Shown here: piece after piece, positions 1 through 8,327 of the stretch
Layout of the letters: each line of letters begins with the position of its first letter
Position numbering within the stretch: position 1 is the first letter of the stretch
From: an uncultured Clostridia bacterium
GTDB taxonomy: Bacteria; Bacillota; Clostridia; UBA1381
Assembly (NCBI GenBank): GCA_934486735.1
Contig: CAKSQL010000002.1
Coordinates: forward strand, 105,177 to 169,176
Reading direction: 5' to 3'
DNA: 64,000 nt
Position numbers and translations under genes: made by a program
Notes under the pieces: generated by a model
Told to the model about the DNA's origin: nothing
The model's input: only the letters and a program-made list of their open reading frames with translations
The model's database searches: none

Positions 1-27
1 TTTCATAAACGTGATAAAATTTACAAT

Positions 28-95
28 GGGGGAGTTTGGAGCATATACCTCCGCCCCCTAAAAAATGTGACAGCCGCGCATGACTCTGCGGTTGT
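28..95 (+). terminator. Two stem-loops, possible terminator of an upstream gene
   Basis: Two adjacent stem-loops lie before the first gene. The first pairs the G run at 28-34 with the pyrimidine run at 49-58. The second pairs 70-77 with 88-95 and is followed by TTGTC. No complete T tract follows either, so termination of a gene left of the window is only a possibility. A leader structure for the transporter downstream is the alternative. Confidence 0.3.
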
Positions 96-170
96 TTGTC
101 AATAACATAACAAGCGATTGCAAAATTGTAATTGCCGAAAACACAATTAAAGAATGAGAGGATTATTCTT

Positions 171-1916
171 ATGTCAATTTTTTCTGTATTAACCTTGCTC
201 GGCGGACTGGCGATTTTTTTGTACGGAATGACTGTAATGGGAGACGGACTGGAGAAGAGCTCTGCGGGAAAGCTTAAAGCGATTCTGGAGAACCTGACCT
301 CAAATCCGTTTAAAAGCGTGCTTCTCGGCGCGGGCGTAACGGCGATTATCCAAAGCTCATCGGCAACGACGGTAATGGTGGTCGGATTTGTAAACTCCGG
401 AATAATGAAGCTTTCGCAGTCGGTGGGCATAATCATGGGCGCGAACATCGGAACGACGGTTACGGCATGGATTTTGAGTCTTGCCGGAATTGAAAGCGAT
501 AACTTTTTCCTCAGCATTTTCAAGCCGGTGAATCTTTCGCTCATAATGGCGGTTGTCGGCGTAATTCCGATAATGTTTTCAAAAAGCAGCAGAAAAAAGG
601 ACATCGGCTCAATCCTTTTGGGCTTTGCCTTGCTCATGATAGGCATGAATATGATGTCGGAGTCGGTAAATCCGCTTGCCGATATGCCGGAATTTCAAAG
701 CATCCTGCTTCTTTTCTCAAATCCGATTCTGGGCGTGCTGATGGGCGCGGTGCTGACTGCGATAATCCAAAGCTCGTCGGCATCGGTCGGAATTTTGCAG
801 GCGCTGGCAACAACCGGCAAGATTACATATGCAACCGCTATCCCGATTATTCTCGGTCAGAATATCGGTACATGTATAACAGCTATTCTTTCGTCGATCG
901 GCGCTAACAAAAATGCAAAAAGAGCGGCAGTGATTCATCTTTGCTTCAACATCCTCGGAACGCTTGCGTTTTTAATTATATACTACGGTGTTAGCCTGTT
1001 TGTGGACTATTCTTTCTCGGGTGCTACGGTTTCGCCTGCCGGAATCGCGGTAGTTCATACTACATTTAACGTGTTCTCCACGCTTATAATGCTGCCCTTT
1101 ACAAAGCAGCTCGAAAAGCTTGCATATGTTATTATACGGGACAAGCATGTGCCGGAGAAAAATCAGCTCCTGGACGAAAGACTCCTTGCAACCCCGTCAA
1201 TTGCTATAGGTGAGTGCAAAAAGGTTGCGGATGATATGGCGGAGCTTTCAAAGAAGAATATACTCACAGCTCTGGAACTGCTCACCAACTATTCGCCGAA
1301 GGTGGAGACCGAGGTCAGAGAGAATGAGGAAATTATAGATAAATACGAGGATAAGCTCGGTTCGTACCTTGTTAAGGTGAGTCAAAAGAGCCTGCGCGAG
1401 GCGGACAGTCACGAAGTGTCAAATCTGCTCCATACGATAGGCGATTTTGAAAGAATCGGCGATCACGCGGTGAACTTGCTTTCGAATGCGGAGGAAATTA
1501 GCTCGAAGAAGGTTGTTTTCTCACCCGGAGCGCAGAAAGAGCTTGGCGTTGCGGTGGCTGCGCTGCGTGAAATTTTGGAAAATACAGTCTCGGCGTTTGT
1601 GCATGAGGATTTGGAGCTGGCAAAGGGAATAGAGCCGCTTGAACAGGTCATCGACAGAATAAAGCGTGTGCTGAAGTCGCGCCATATCGAGCGTCTGCAA
1701 AAGGGAGAATGTACAATTGAAATGGGCTTTATCTTTTCGGATATCATAACAAATATCGAGCGTGTTGCCGACCATTGCTCAAATATCGCCGTCTGTATGA
1801 TTCAGGTCGCAGACGACAGTTTTAAAACGCATGAGTATCTGAATAATGTAAAGAGCAACGGCGAAAACGACTTTAACGAAAGATATAGAAAGTATAAGGA
1901 AAAATATTATATTTAA
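171..1916 (+). CDS. Na+/phosphate cotransporter, NptA/PNaS family, with C-terminal PhoU-like domain
   Basis: Membrane protein expected to import inorganic phosphate with sodium. The N-terminal half (about residues 1-310) is hydrophobic and carries the duplicated family signature, AIIQSSSATT and AIIQSSSAS, each ending in the QSSS motif that lines the transport path in NptA-type carriers. The C-terminal 230 residues are hydrophilic, helical and PhoU-like, with GDFERIGDHAVN and NIERVADHCSN repeats typical of PhoU metal-binding helices. About 581 aa, normal for this fusion class. An in-frame TTG lies at 132, but ATG 171 is preferred because GAGAGG sits 8 nt before it. The gene stands alone and is followed by a short inverted-repeat element. 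Confidence 0.9.
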   Translation: MSIFSVLTLLGGLAIFLYGMTVMGDGLEKSSAGKLKAILENLTSNPFKSVLLGAGVTAIIQSSSATTVMVVGFVNSGIMKLSQSVGIIMGANIGTTVTAWILSLAGIESDNFFLSIFKPVNLSLIMAVVGVIPIMFSKSSRKKDIGSILLGFALLMIGMNMMSESVNPLADMPEFQSILLLFSNPILGVLMGAVLTAIIQSSSASVGILQALATTGKITYATAIPIILGQNIGTCITAILSSIGANKNAKRAAVIHLCFNILGTLAFLIIYYGVSLFVDYSFSGATVSPAGIAVVHTTFNVFSTLIMLPFTKQLEKLAYVIIRDKHVPEKNQLLDERLLATPSIAIGECKKVADDMAELSKKNILTALELLTNYSPKVETEVRENEEIIDKYEDKLGSYLVKVSQKSLREADSHEVSNLLHTIGDFERIGDHAVNLLSNAEEISSKKVVFSPGAQKELGVAVAALREILENTVSAFVHEDLELAKGIEPLEQVIDRIKRVLKSRHIERLQKGECTIEMGFIFSDIITNIERVADHCSNIAVCMIQVADDSFKTHEYLNNVKSNGENDFNERYRKYKEKYYI

Positions 1917-1933
1917 GAGCAGATATAATTTAG

Positions 1934-2155
1934 AAAAGGGGCTGTAAAAAATGTTCCGGAACGCTCGAAGCGAACCCGAAGGCGTACTCTGAGTACTCCG
2001 AGCGGTTCGGTGAGGGTGCAGGCAAAAAAGCATTTAAATATAGAAAAATCATAATTTTGAGATTAAAACACAAATTCTGATTTTCGAACTGTTACGTAGT
2101 TTAGATATTTAAATAATGCATGCTTTTTTGTATTCCGGACTTTTTTTACAACCCC
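1934..2155. mobile_element. MITE-like element, family A, copy 1 (about 222 bp)
   Basis: Non-coding block with terminal inverted repeats. The left arm (1935-1960) and right arm (2134-2158) are reverse complements over about 25 bp with very few mismatches. A 5-bp direct repeat TTTAG flanks it (1929-1933 and 2156-2160), which looks like a target-site duplication. The interior has a second inverted repeat around the GCGAACCC motif. A related 169-bp copy lies at 35752-35920. No transposase is encoded, so it would have to be mobilised in trans. The right edge meets the stop codon (2157-2159) of the minus-strand gene next to it. Confidence 0.75.
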
Positions 2156-2156
2156 T

Positions 2157-2987
2157 TTAGTTTTTAGCCATTGAAGCTATCACTGAATCAATGTTGTCGA
2201 TTATGAACTGCTGCGCATTGCGGTTGTACAGAACAACTATGTAATCGCCGCTGACGGAATGTCTCAGCTCGGTTGTAATGCCGATTTCGATTCCATGGGC
2301 GGTGGGTCTTTTGACGGTTTTCCCCTCGGAATCGGTACTTAAAGAAAGCATTTCAATTCCGATCAGCCAATCGGTAAGATGCTTATATGAAATTTTTTTC
2401 ATGTTGTCATTTGCGTTTAACTCGTTTATTCTTTTTGCAATTTCACTAATCGGTATCGGTGTGTCGGAAAAAGGAAATTTCTGAATATTTTCAAATGAAA
2501 TATTGAAGCTTTCCTTTTTCGATTTCTTTTTGGCGACAGTGCCGCCGTTTGCAATCACCTGTCCCAAAATCCCGGATACATAGAACAAGCACCGGGATAG
2601 CCGAAGAAAAGTAATCCGAACCCGCCTAAAAAGGCATAATTTCGGCATATTTCGGCTTGTCGTCTTTGAAAGGCGCCAGCCTTTCGGCATCCTCCGCACC
2701 AAAATTCTGGCTCAAAATTCTGTCCTTTTTAGGTCGTAGAATTTTGAGAGAGTGAATTTTTGGTTTTACAAGGCAAAAACGGAGGTAATCCTTGGCGGAT
2801 TGCCGAGTATTCAGTAAAAGCGGAAATTAACCTCTCAAAATCGGAGTTCGGATTACTTTTTTTCGGCTATCCTGACATTGTTTACAATATCGTCTTCGGA
2901 AAGAGTTGTATCGTCAAGCGGATTAACTCCGTTCGCTAATTTATCAATGTACATTTTTGCTCTTTCCATAATTTCCGATTCAGTCAT
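2157..2987 (-). pseudogene. Conserved clostridial hypothetical protein, interrupted by a short inverted-repeat element
   Basis: The gene starts at ATG 2987 (ribosome site GGAGGG) and encodes MTESEIMERAKMYIDKLANG, continuing to NNVRI. There it enters the element at 2595-2872 and stops at TAA 2855-2853 after 44 residues. On the far side the same reading frame resumes with RCLFYVSGILGQVIANGG and runs about 145 residues to the stop at 2159-2157. Both halves are in the same phase, so removing 276 or 279 bp restores one protein of roughly 180 aa. From memory the halves match a small conserved protein of unknown function in many Clostridia. The 3 prime fragment keeps a plausible fold but has no good start. 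The 4-bp ATGA overlap with the upstream membrane protein shows the two were translationally coupled. Confidence 0.8.
2595..2872. mobile_element. MITE-like element, family B, inserted in a coding sequence
   Basis: The ends 2595-2621 and 2846-2872 are 27-bp inverted repeats with a single mismatch, beginning GGATAGCCGAA. A second inner inverted repeat lies near 2710-2748, with arms containing CTCAAAATTCT. It encodes no convincing protein. It is unrelated in sequence to the family A elements at 1934 and 35752. The exact junction is ambiguous by a few bases because the ends share GG/CC with the target. The insertion splits a conserved gene in phase, giving direct evidence that this sequence moved. 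Confidence 0.8.
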
Positions 2988-3445
2988 TTTTCGCCCTCCG
3001 TATTATTTTTCAAAATCCGATATTTTGGCGTGCTTACTTTTTGCTTTATGAATGAAGCAACCCCGGAAATAAATGCTCCGATAAAGCACGAAACAGTGTA
3101 AGAAAGAAAAGTAATAATAAATAAAATTCCTGCACCGTTGCTGAATTCATCATATCCGGTCAGCGTTTTTTGAATCGTCAAATTAATGTCAAAATAATCG
3201 TATACGTTAAATACGATTGTTGAAAGCAAAAAACAGATTCCCAAGGATATAAAAAATTCTTTAAATGAATTTCTTACAAGTGCAAAGGCAATTACAAGCC
3301 CCGGCAGGGCAGGCAGCACGAAAAGCATAAGATTCTGAATAAAGGCATACTTTTCAATATATTCCGTGTACATCATCATATTTATTACAAATTCATAATA
3401 CAGCGGCGAAAGAATACCGATTAAGATTATTGATAATTTTTTCAT
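2984..3445 (-). CDS. Small integral membrane protein, unknown function
   Basis: About 153 residues with four predicted membrane segments (roughly residues 5-25, 38-58, 62-82 and 105-130) and a basic C-terminal tail. ATG 3445 is chosen over upstream starts because GAGGTGG lies 6-7 nt before it. The stop codon overlaps the start of the next gene by 4 bp (ATGA), so it was the first gene of a two-gene unit whose second member is now disrupted. I do not recognise the family. Membrane topology is the only functional clue. Confidence 0.65.
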   Translation of the reverse strand: MKKLSIILIGILSPLYYEFVINMMMYTEYIEKYAFIQNLMLFVLPALPGLVIAFALVRNSFKEFFISLGICFLLSTIVFNVYDYFDINLTIQKTLTGYDEFSNGAGILFIITFLSYTVSCFIGAFISGVASFIKQKVSTPKYRILKNNTEGEK

Positions 3446-3578
3446 CACATACCACCTCAGCAGCCGAACAGTACCGCGCATTGCTTCTGTTAAATATTGT
3501 AACACAAAGTCCTAAAAAAAACAATAGTTTTGTTGAATTTGCGGAAATTTTTGCGAAATTCGGAATAATGCGATATTT

Positions 3579-4193
3579 TTATGAAAATATTTTTTTCGCT
3601 TTTTGAATTGCTTCAATCAGCTTGAATTTATATTTTATCTCGATTCCCTCCTCGGTTATGAGCGAATAGCTTTCGGCGGAGAGGTGGCTTTTTAAATACT
3701 CCTTTGCTTCGGGACTGAGACTGCCGCAAGTGCTTTCGGTAAAACAGAGCGGAGGATAAACAACGCACCACCAATTTTTGCCCGACGCGTCCCCGAGCCG
3801 CACGATAAGCCCCTCATAGCTGCCCTCGGGCAGGATAATTCCGTCATAGCTTTTTCGCGGAATATAGAGCCTTTCAAGGCTTACGCGGCTTTTGTATCCG
3901 GCGTCGCTTTCCGAAAGAACACTGTCAGCGATTTTTTGAATTTTTTCGGTTTTGTTCATAAGTGCGCGGCGGTATTCGTCCTTATCCGATATTGCCGCGA
4001 ACTCCGCTCCGACCTCGGAACATATCCGGTCGCGGACTTTCAGCTTTAAATCCTGGTCGTATTCCGAGTCGCTGTTCGCGATTATATGCAAGCGGATGAG
4101 CTCGTCCGAGAGGTCTTTCTGCACCGACAGGGCATAAAAAACGGAGCATATTCCGATGGTGAGGGGGATAAGCAAAATCAATTTTTTCTTCAT
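3579..4193 (-). CDS. spoIIR: Stage II sporulation protein R (SpoIIR)
   Basis: Secreted forespore signalling protein. In Bacillus, SpoIIR made under sigma-F is exported into the intermembrane space and triggers SpoIIGA to process pro-sigma-E in the mother cell. The 204-aa product has an N-terminal signal or anchor helix (residues 3-22), the family hallmark LIRLHIIANSDS followed by DQDLKLKVRD, and the C-terminal WWCVVYPPLCF block. Length is typical. It faces away from sleB-ypeB, so this is a small sporulation neighbourhood. Confidence 0.93.
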   Translation of the reverse strand: MKKKLILLIPLTIGICSVFYALSVQKDLSDELIRLHIIANSDSEYDQDLKLKVRDRICSEVGAEFAAISDKDEYRRALMNKTEKIQKIADSVLSESDAGYKSRVSLERLYIPRKSYDGIILPEGSYEGLIVRLGDASGKNWWCVVYPPLCFTESTCGSLSPEAKEYLKSHLSAESYSLITEEGIEIKYKFKLIEAIQKAKKIFS

Positions 4194-4387
4194 ATAGGTG
4201 TTACATCCTTTCTGATTTTCGGCGGCGGTTAAAGCGACGGCACGCGCGTCGGTTTCATTAAAAAACTTTCAAGACTTCAGACAAAGAATTGACTCAAATT
4301 AAAAAAATTATACCAAAAACGGAATAAAAGCTAAAATTACGAAGAAAATAAGAGAGACAAGACAAATAAAGGAAAAGAGGAGAAAAC

Positions 4388-4837
4388 ATGAGACTGAAAG
4401 CAATATTAATACTCTCGGCTGCGGCAATTTTGACAATAGCGGCATATAATATGGGGATAAATGCTCAGACGGCTCGTTCCTCCGGAGATTTGCAGCTTAT
4501 GGCAAGAGCGGTCAACGGAGAGGCAAGAGGTGAGCCGTACGAGGGGCAGGTGGCGGTCGCGGCGGTTATTTTAAACCGCGTGAAAAGCTCGTCATTTCCG
4601 AACTCGGTCTCGGGAGTTATCTATCAGCCGGGTGCATTCACCGCGGTTTCAGACGGTCAGATAAACGCGCCGATTGCTGAAAATTCAACGGTTTATAAGG
4701 CGTGCGAGGATGCTATGAATGGGTGGGATCCGACCGGCGGCGCGCTTTATTACTTCAATCCCGACACAGCCACAAATGCGTGGATATGGTCGCGGCCGCT
4801 GATTAAACAAATTGGGAAACATCGTTTTTGTAAATAG
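4388..4837 (+). CDS. sleB: Spore cortex-lytic enzyme, SleB-type cell wall hydrolase
   Basis: Lytic transglycosylase that degrades muramic-delta-lactam cortex during germination. The 149-aa product has an N-terminal signal segment (residues 4-24) followed by the hydrolase_2 domain. Visible motifs are RAVNGEARGEP, containing the catalytic Glu, VAAVILNRV, PGAFTAV and ALYYFNPDTA. It lacks the N-terminal peptidoglycan-binding domain of Bacillus SleB, as many clostridial homologues do. It ends 9 nt before ypeB; SleB and YpeB depend on each other in the spore. Confidence 0.92.
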   Translation: MRLKAILILSAAAILTIAAYNMGINAQTARSSGDLQLMARAVNGEARGEPYEGQVAVAAVILNRVKSSSFPNSVSGVIYQPGAFTAVSDGQINAPIAENSTVYKACEDAMNGWDPTGGALYYFNPDTATNAWIWSRPLIKQIGKHRFCK

Positions 4838-4846
4838 GAGGGGCAT

Positions 4847-6205
4847 ATGGAAAGGTCAACACAAAAATATATTTATTGGCTGCTTGGTGCAATCGCGGTG
4901 ATCGCGGCGGTTGTTGCAGGATATCAATACAGCCGCGCAAATGCAATGAAAACCTCGGTCGAAAACAACTACAACCGCGCATTTCACGAACTTGTGGACT
5001 ATGTTGATGATATAGACACGCTGCTTCAAAAAAGCATGCTTGTGTCGTCTCCGGCGCAGGCAGCGACTATATCGAGCGAACTTTTTCGTGAGACAACGGC
5101 GGCAAAGGCATGTCTTGCGCAGCTGCCGATATCCGAGGTTCAGCTTGAGAAAACCGAGAAATTCCTGTCTCAGATTGGGGACTACACTTACGTGCTGAGC
5201 CAAAAGTCGATATATGACGAGGAAATCACCGACGAGGACTATAAAAACCTTGAATCGCTGGGAACGTATGCGTCCGAACTTTCGGGCGAGCTTTTGAAGA
5301 TGCAGGACGATATCTATAACGGCGAAATCACATTTGAAACCTTGAAAAACGAGGGGAATAAGCATTTTTTAAACACTGCCAACGCAGACGGCGGAAGTGT
5401 TTCGTCCGGCTTTGACAGGGTTGAAAAGCAGTTTCAGGAATATCCGTCGCTTATCTATGACGGACCTTTTTCCGAACATATTGAAAAGCTGAATCCGACC
5501 ATGACCGAAAATAAGAAGGTCGTGACAAGCGAACAGGCATTGGCGGAGGCAAAAAAGCTTTTGGGCAGCCGCGGCGAGAATTTGAGAAATGACGGCGAGA
5601 GCCAAAACACCGCACTGGAATCATATTTGTTCCGCGCAGACGGAGAAAACGAAAGCGTCTACGCGGCATTTACCAAAAGAGGCGGATATCCGCTGTATTT
5701 CTTGATAAACCGCGAGACGGGCGAGGAGAAAATAACGGTAGATAATGCAATTTCAAAGGCGAGAGGATTTTTGTCCGAGCATGGCTACACTTCGATGAAG
5801 GATAGTTATTACGATAAGGCAAACGGCGTGGCAACGATAAATTTTGCATATGAGCAGGGGAATGTTATATGCTATTCCGACTTGATAAAGGTTAAGGTTG
5901 CACTTGACGACGGCGAGATAATCGGATTCGAATCGAACGGATATCTGATGAGCCACAAAACACGCAGTCTCGAAACTCCGCAGCTTGACGAAAATGCGGC
6001 GAGAGAAAAGGTCAACAAGCATCTGACAATCGAGGGCGTGAACCTGGCATTCATTCCGAAGGACAGCAAAAGAGAGGTTCTGTGCTATGAGTTCCGGGGA
6101 AAGTATCGGGATAAAAACTTTTTGATTTATATCAATGCCCAAAACGGGCGCGAGGAGCAGATTCTTATGCTGATAGAGACCGAGGACGGAATTTTAACTG
6201 TGTAA
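4847..6205 (+). CDS. ypeB: Germination protein YpeB
   Basis: Partner needed for SleB stability and localisation in the spore inner membrane and cortex. The 452-aa product has one N-terminal membrane helix (about residues 8-28), a long helical region to about residue 200, and C-terminal PepSY-like repeats (about 215-450) seen as the recurring ALAEAKKLL, AISKARGFL and AAREKVNKHL helices. Length and architecture match the family. It lies directly after sleB with its own GGAGGGG ribosome site. Confidence 0.92.
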   Translation: MERSTQKYIYWLLGAIAVIAAVVAGYQYSRANAMKTSVENNYNRAFHELVDYVDDIDTLLQKSMLVSSPAQAATISSELFRETTAAKACLAQLPISEVQLEKTEKFLSQIGDYTYVLSQKSIYDEEITDEDYKNLESLGTYASELSGELLKMQDDIYNGEITFETLKNEGNKHFLNTANADGGSVSSGFDRVEKQFQEYPSLIYDGPFSEHIEKLNPTMTENKKVVTSEQALAEAKKLLGSRGENLRNDGESQNTALESYLFRADGENESVYAAFTKRGGYPLYFLINRETGEEKITVDNAISKARGFLSEHGYTSMKDSYYDKANGVATINFAYEQGNVICYSDLIKVKVALDDGEIIGFESNGYLMSHKTRSLETPQLDENAAREKVNKHLTIEGVNLAFIPKDSKREVLCYEFRGKYRDKNFLIYINAQNGREEQILMLIETEDGILTV

Positions 6206-6281
6206 AATCCGCAAAATTTGATATAAAAGCCGAAGAATCCGAAAAAATTTTATAAAAATACAAAAAATTTATAAAAAAGAA

Positions 6282-6310
6282 TGGACAAACGGAGAAATAT
6301 GTTATATAAT
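6282..6310 (+). promoter_or_regulatory. Sigma-A-type promoter for upp
   Basis: TGGACA at 6282-6287 and TATAAT at 6305-6310 are separated by 17 nt. Transcription would start near 6317, giving a leader of about 65 nt before upp that contains a stem-loop. Confidence 0.65.
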
Positions 6311-6330
6311 AGAATATAAGAAAAATTGAA

Positions 6331-6352
6331 AAGAGGGCAAAAGCCCTTTTTT
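6331..6352 (+). terminator. Stem-loop with T run in the upp leader (possible attenuator)
   Basis: GAGGGC and GCCCTT pair around an AAAA loop and are followed by six T residues. It lies between the promoter at 6282-6310 and the start of upp, so readthrough would be needed for expression. A PyrR-type attenuator was considered, but no clear anti-terminator or PyrR-binding element was visible. Confidence 0.45.
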
Positions 6353-6382
6353 CATGTACATATGATATATGGAGGCAAACTA

Positions 6383-7012
6383 ATGGATAATCAGGTACAT
6401 ATTATTAATCATCCGCTTATCGTGCATAAGCTGTCCATCATGAGAGACAAGAACACAAGCGTAAAGGATTTCCGCGAGTGTGCACATGAAATAGGTCTCT
6501 TGCTCGGCTATGAGGCAACAAAGGACTTGGGTCTTGAGGAATTTGACCTCGAAACTCCGATAAGCAAAATGAAAGGAAAGAGAATCGAGCGCCAGGTTGC
6601 GCTTGTGCCTATTTTGAGAGCAGGTCTCGGAATGGTGGACGCTCTGCATGACTTGATTCCGGCGGCAAAGGTCGGACACATCGGTCTTTACAGAAACGAG
6701 GAGACGTTGGAGCCGGTTGAATACTATTGCAAGCTGCCGGTTGACATTTCGGAGCGCCAGGTTTTGGTTCTCGATCCTATGCTTGCTACCGGCGGAAGTG
6801 CGGCTGCTGCAATCAACTTTATCAAGCAGAGAGGCGCAAACAGAATAAAGCTGGTTTGCATAATCGCAGCTCCGCAGGGCATTGAAGCTGTAAGAAAGGC
6901 TCATCCGGATGTAGATGTATTCTGCGGCGCTGTGGATGAAAAGCTTAACGAGAACGGCTATATCGTGCCGGGTCTGGGTGATGCCGGAGACCGTCTGTTC
7001 GGAACTTTGTAA
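6383..7012 (+). CDS. upp: Uracil phosphoribosyltransferase
   Basis: Pyrimidine salvage enzyme converting uracil and PRPP to UMP in the cytosol. The 209-aa product starts MDNQVHIINHPL, the standard family opening. It contains VPILRAGLGMVD, the PRPP-binding motif VLDPMLATGGSA and the uracil-binding tail YIVPGLGDAGDRLFGT. ATG 6383 is preferred because GGAGG (6371-6375) lies 7 nt upstream; the in-frame codons before it fall inside the leader hairpin. A second phosphoribosyltransferase gene follows after 20 nt. Confidence 0.96.
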   Translation: MDNQVHIINHPLIVHKLSIMRDKNTSVKDFRECAHEIGLLLGYEATKDLGLEEFDLETPISKMKGKRIERQVALVPILRAGLGMVDALHDLIPAAKVGHIGLYRNEETLEPVEYYCKLPVDISERQVLVLDPMLATGGSAAAAINFIKQRGANRIKLVCIIAAPQGIEAVRKAHPDVDVFCGAVDEKLNENGYIVPGLGDAGDRLFGTL

Positions 7013-7032
7013 TCGGGGAACGGTGGAAAGTT

Positions 7033-7599
7033 ATGGAGAATTTAACATATGAACTGGAGGTTGCGGGTCTCAAAAGAGATTTGGAGCTTTTTCCGGTCAG
7101 CGATGATTTGATGATTGCGGCGTTTATTCTTTTCGGCGATGTTGAACTGACTGTGAAATGTGCCGCCGAGCTTATCAAAAAAGCTCCGGAGCATGACATA
7201 CTTGTCACCGCCGAGGCGAAGAGCATCTCGCTGATTCACGAAATGGCGCGTCAGATGGGACACAACGACTATGTTGTGGCAAGAAAAGGCCCGAAAGTGT
7301 ATATGAAAAATTTGCTTAAGGTGACGGTGAAGTCAATCACTACCGACCACGAACAGATTTTGTGCATAGGCGAACGCGAGAAAAAGATGATGGAGGGCAA
7401 GCGCGTGCTTATTGTCGATGATGTGATAAGCACAGGCGAGTCGCTCGAAGCAATCGAAGAGCTTGTAAAGGCTGCCGGCGGAAATATCGTCGGCAAAATG
7501 GCAGTTCTTGCCGAGGGTGACGCAATAGACCGCGAGGATATAACGGTTCTTGCGCCCTTGCCGCTGTTTAACAGTGACGGAACGGTAAAAAAACAATAA
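7033..7599 (+). CDS. Phosphoribosyltransferase-family protein (adenine/orotate PRTase-like)
   Basis: Type I phosphoribosyltransferase fold, 188 aa. The PRPP loop is clear near residue 125 (RVLIVDDVISTGESL), with two acidic residues before TGES as in Apt and OprT. The N-terminal half, including LVTAEAKSISLIHEMA and YVVARKGPKVYM, resembles adenine phosphoribosyltransferase-like proteins of Clostridia. It follows upp by 20 nt and shares its transcript, so a salvage role for a purine or related base is inferred. Substrate cannot be assigned from sequence. Confidence 0.82.
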   Translation: MENLTYELEVAGLKRDLELFPVSDDLMIAAFILFGDVELTVKCAAELIKKAPEHDILVTAEAKSISLIHEMARQMGHNDYVVARKGPKVYMKNLLKVTVKSITTDHEQILCIGEREKKMMEGKRVLIVDDVISTGESLEAIEELVKAAGGNIVGKMAVLAEGDAIDREDITVLAPLPLFNSDGTVKKQ

Positions 7600-7621
7600 A
7601 AGTGAATAATCATATCATGAG

Positions 7622-7652
7622 CGCCTGTTTTTATTCCGAAAACAGGCGTTTT
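7622..7652 (+). terminator. Rho-independent terminator after the upp operon
   Basis: CGCCTGTTTT pairs with AAAACAGGCG around a short loop, and the stem is followed directly by TTTTTG. It lies 20-50 nt after the second phosphoribosyltransferase stop. Confidence 0.85.
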
Positions 7653-7682
7653 TGATAAGCTTGATAGGGGTGTTTTTATAAT

Positions 7683-8318
7683 ATGATAGGTCCGAATCCG
7701 AATAAAATCTATCCGAATGAAAATATTAAACAAGTTGTATATATCAAAAATGTCATTACCCGACCGAATATTATTGTGGGTGATTATACCTACTACGACG
7801 ATGTGGACGGAGCCGAGAAGTTTGAGGAGCATGTTACGCATCATTATGAATTTTTGGGGGATAAGCTTATTATCGGGAAGTTTTGCGCCATTGCCCGGGG
7901 AATTGAATTTGTGATGAACGGTGCAAATCATAGAATGAACAGCGTGACAACATATCCGTTCAATATTATGGCTAATGACTGGGAAAAATTTGCTCCGACT
8001 CTTGATGAACTCCCACTGAAAGGAGATACGGTGGTCGGAAATGATGTCTGGATAGGGCAGAATGTGACTGTAATGCCCGGCGTACATATCGGTGACGGAG
8101 CAATTGTTGCCGCCGGCTCGGTTGTGGCGAAAGATATTCCGCCGTATTGCGTTGCAGGTGGAAATCCGTGCAGGGTGATTCGCCGGCGTTTTGATGATGA
8201 GCTTATCGCGTATTTGTTGAATCTCAAGTGGTGGGATTGGGATGCGGATAAAATTTTTCGTAATATGGAAGCGCTGTGCAGCGGTGATTTGAGTAAGATT
8301 AGGAGTATTAAGGATTAG
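7683..8318 (+). CDS. Vat/Xat-type hexapeptide-repeat acetyltransferase
   Basis: Acetyl-CoA-dependent O-acetyltransferase of the left-handed beta-helix class that includes streptogramin A acetyltransferases (Vat) and CatB-type chloramphenicol acetyltransferases. Visible: family opening GPNPNKIYP, the loop NGANHRMNSVTTYPFN whose His is the expected catalytic base, hexapeptide repeats from VVGNDVWIG to IGDGAIVAAGSVV, and GGNPCRVIRRRF near the end. At 211 aa it matches Vat length. It stands alone after the upp terminator and before a repeat array. Homology alone does not show antibiotic resistance, since many chromosomal relatives have unknown substrates. Confidence 0.85.
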   Translation: MIGPNPNKIYPNENIKQVVYIKNVITRPNIIVGDYTYYDDVDGAEKFEEHVTHHYEFLGDKLIIGKFCAIARGIEFVMNGANHRMNSVTTYPFNIMANDWEKFAPTLDELPLKGDTVVGNDVWIGQNVTVMPGVHIGDGAIVAAGSVVAKDIPPYCVAGGNPCRVIRRRFDDELIAYLLNLKWWDWDADKIFRNMEALCSGDLSKIRSIKD

Positions 8319-8327
8319 ACATGGGTT

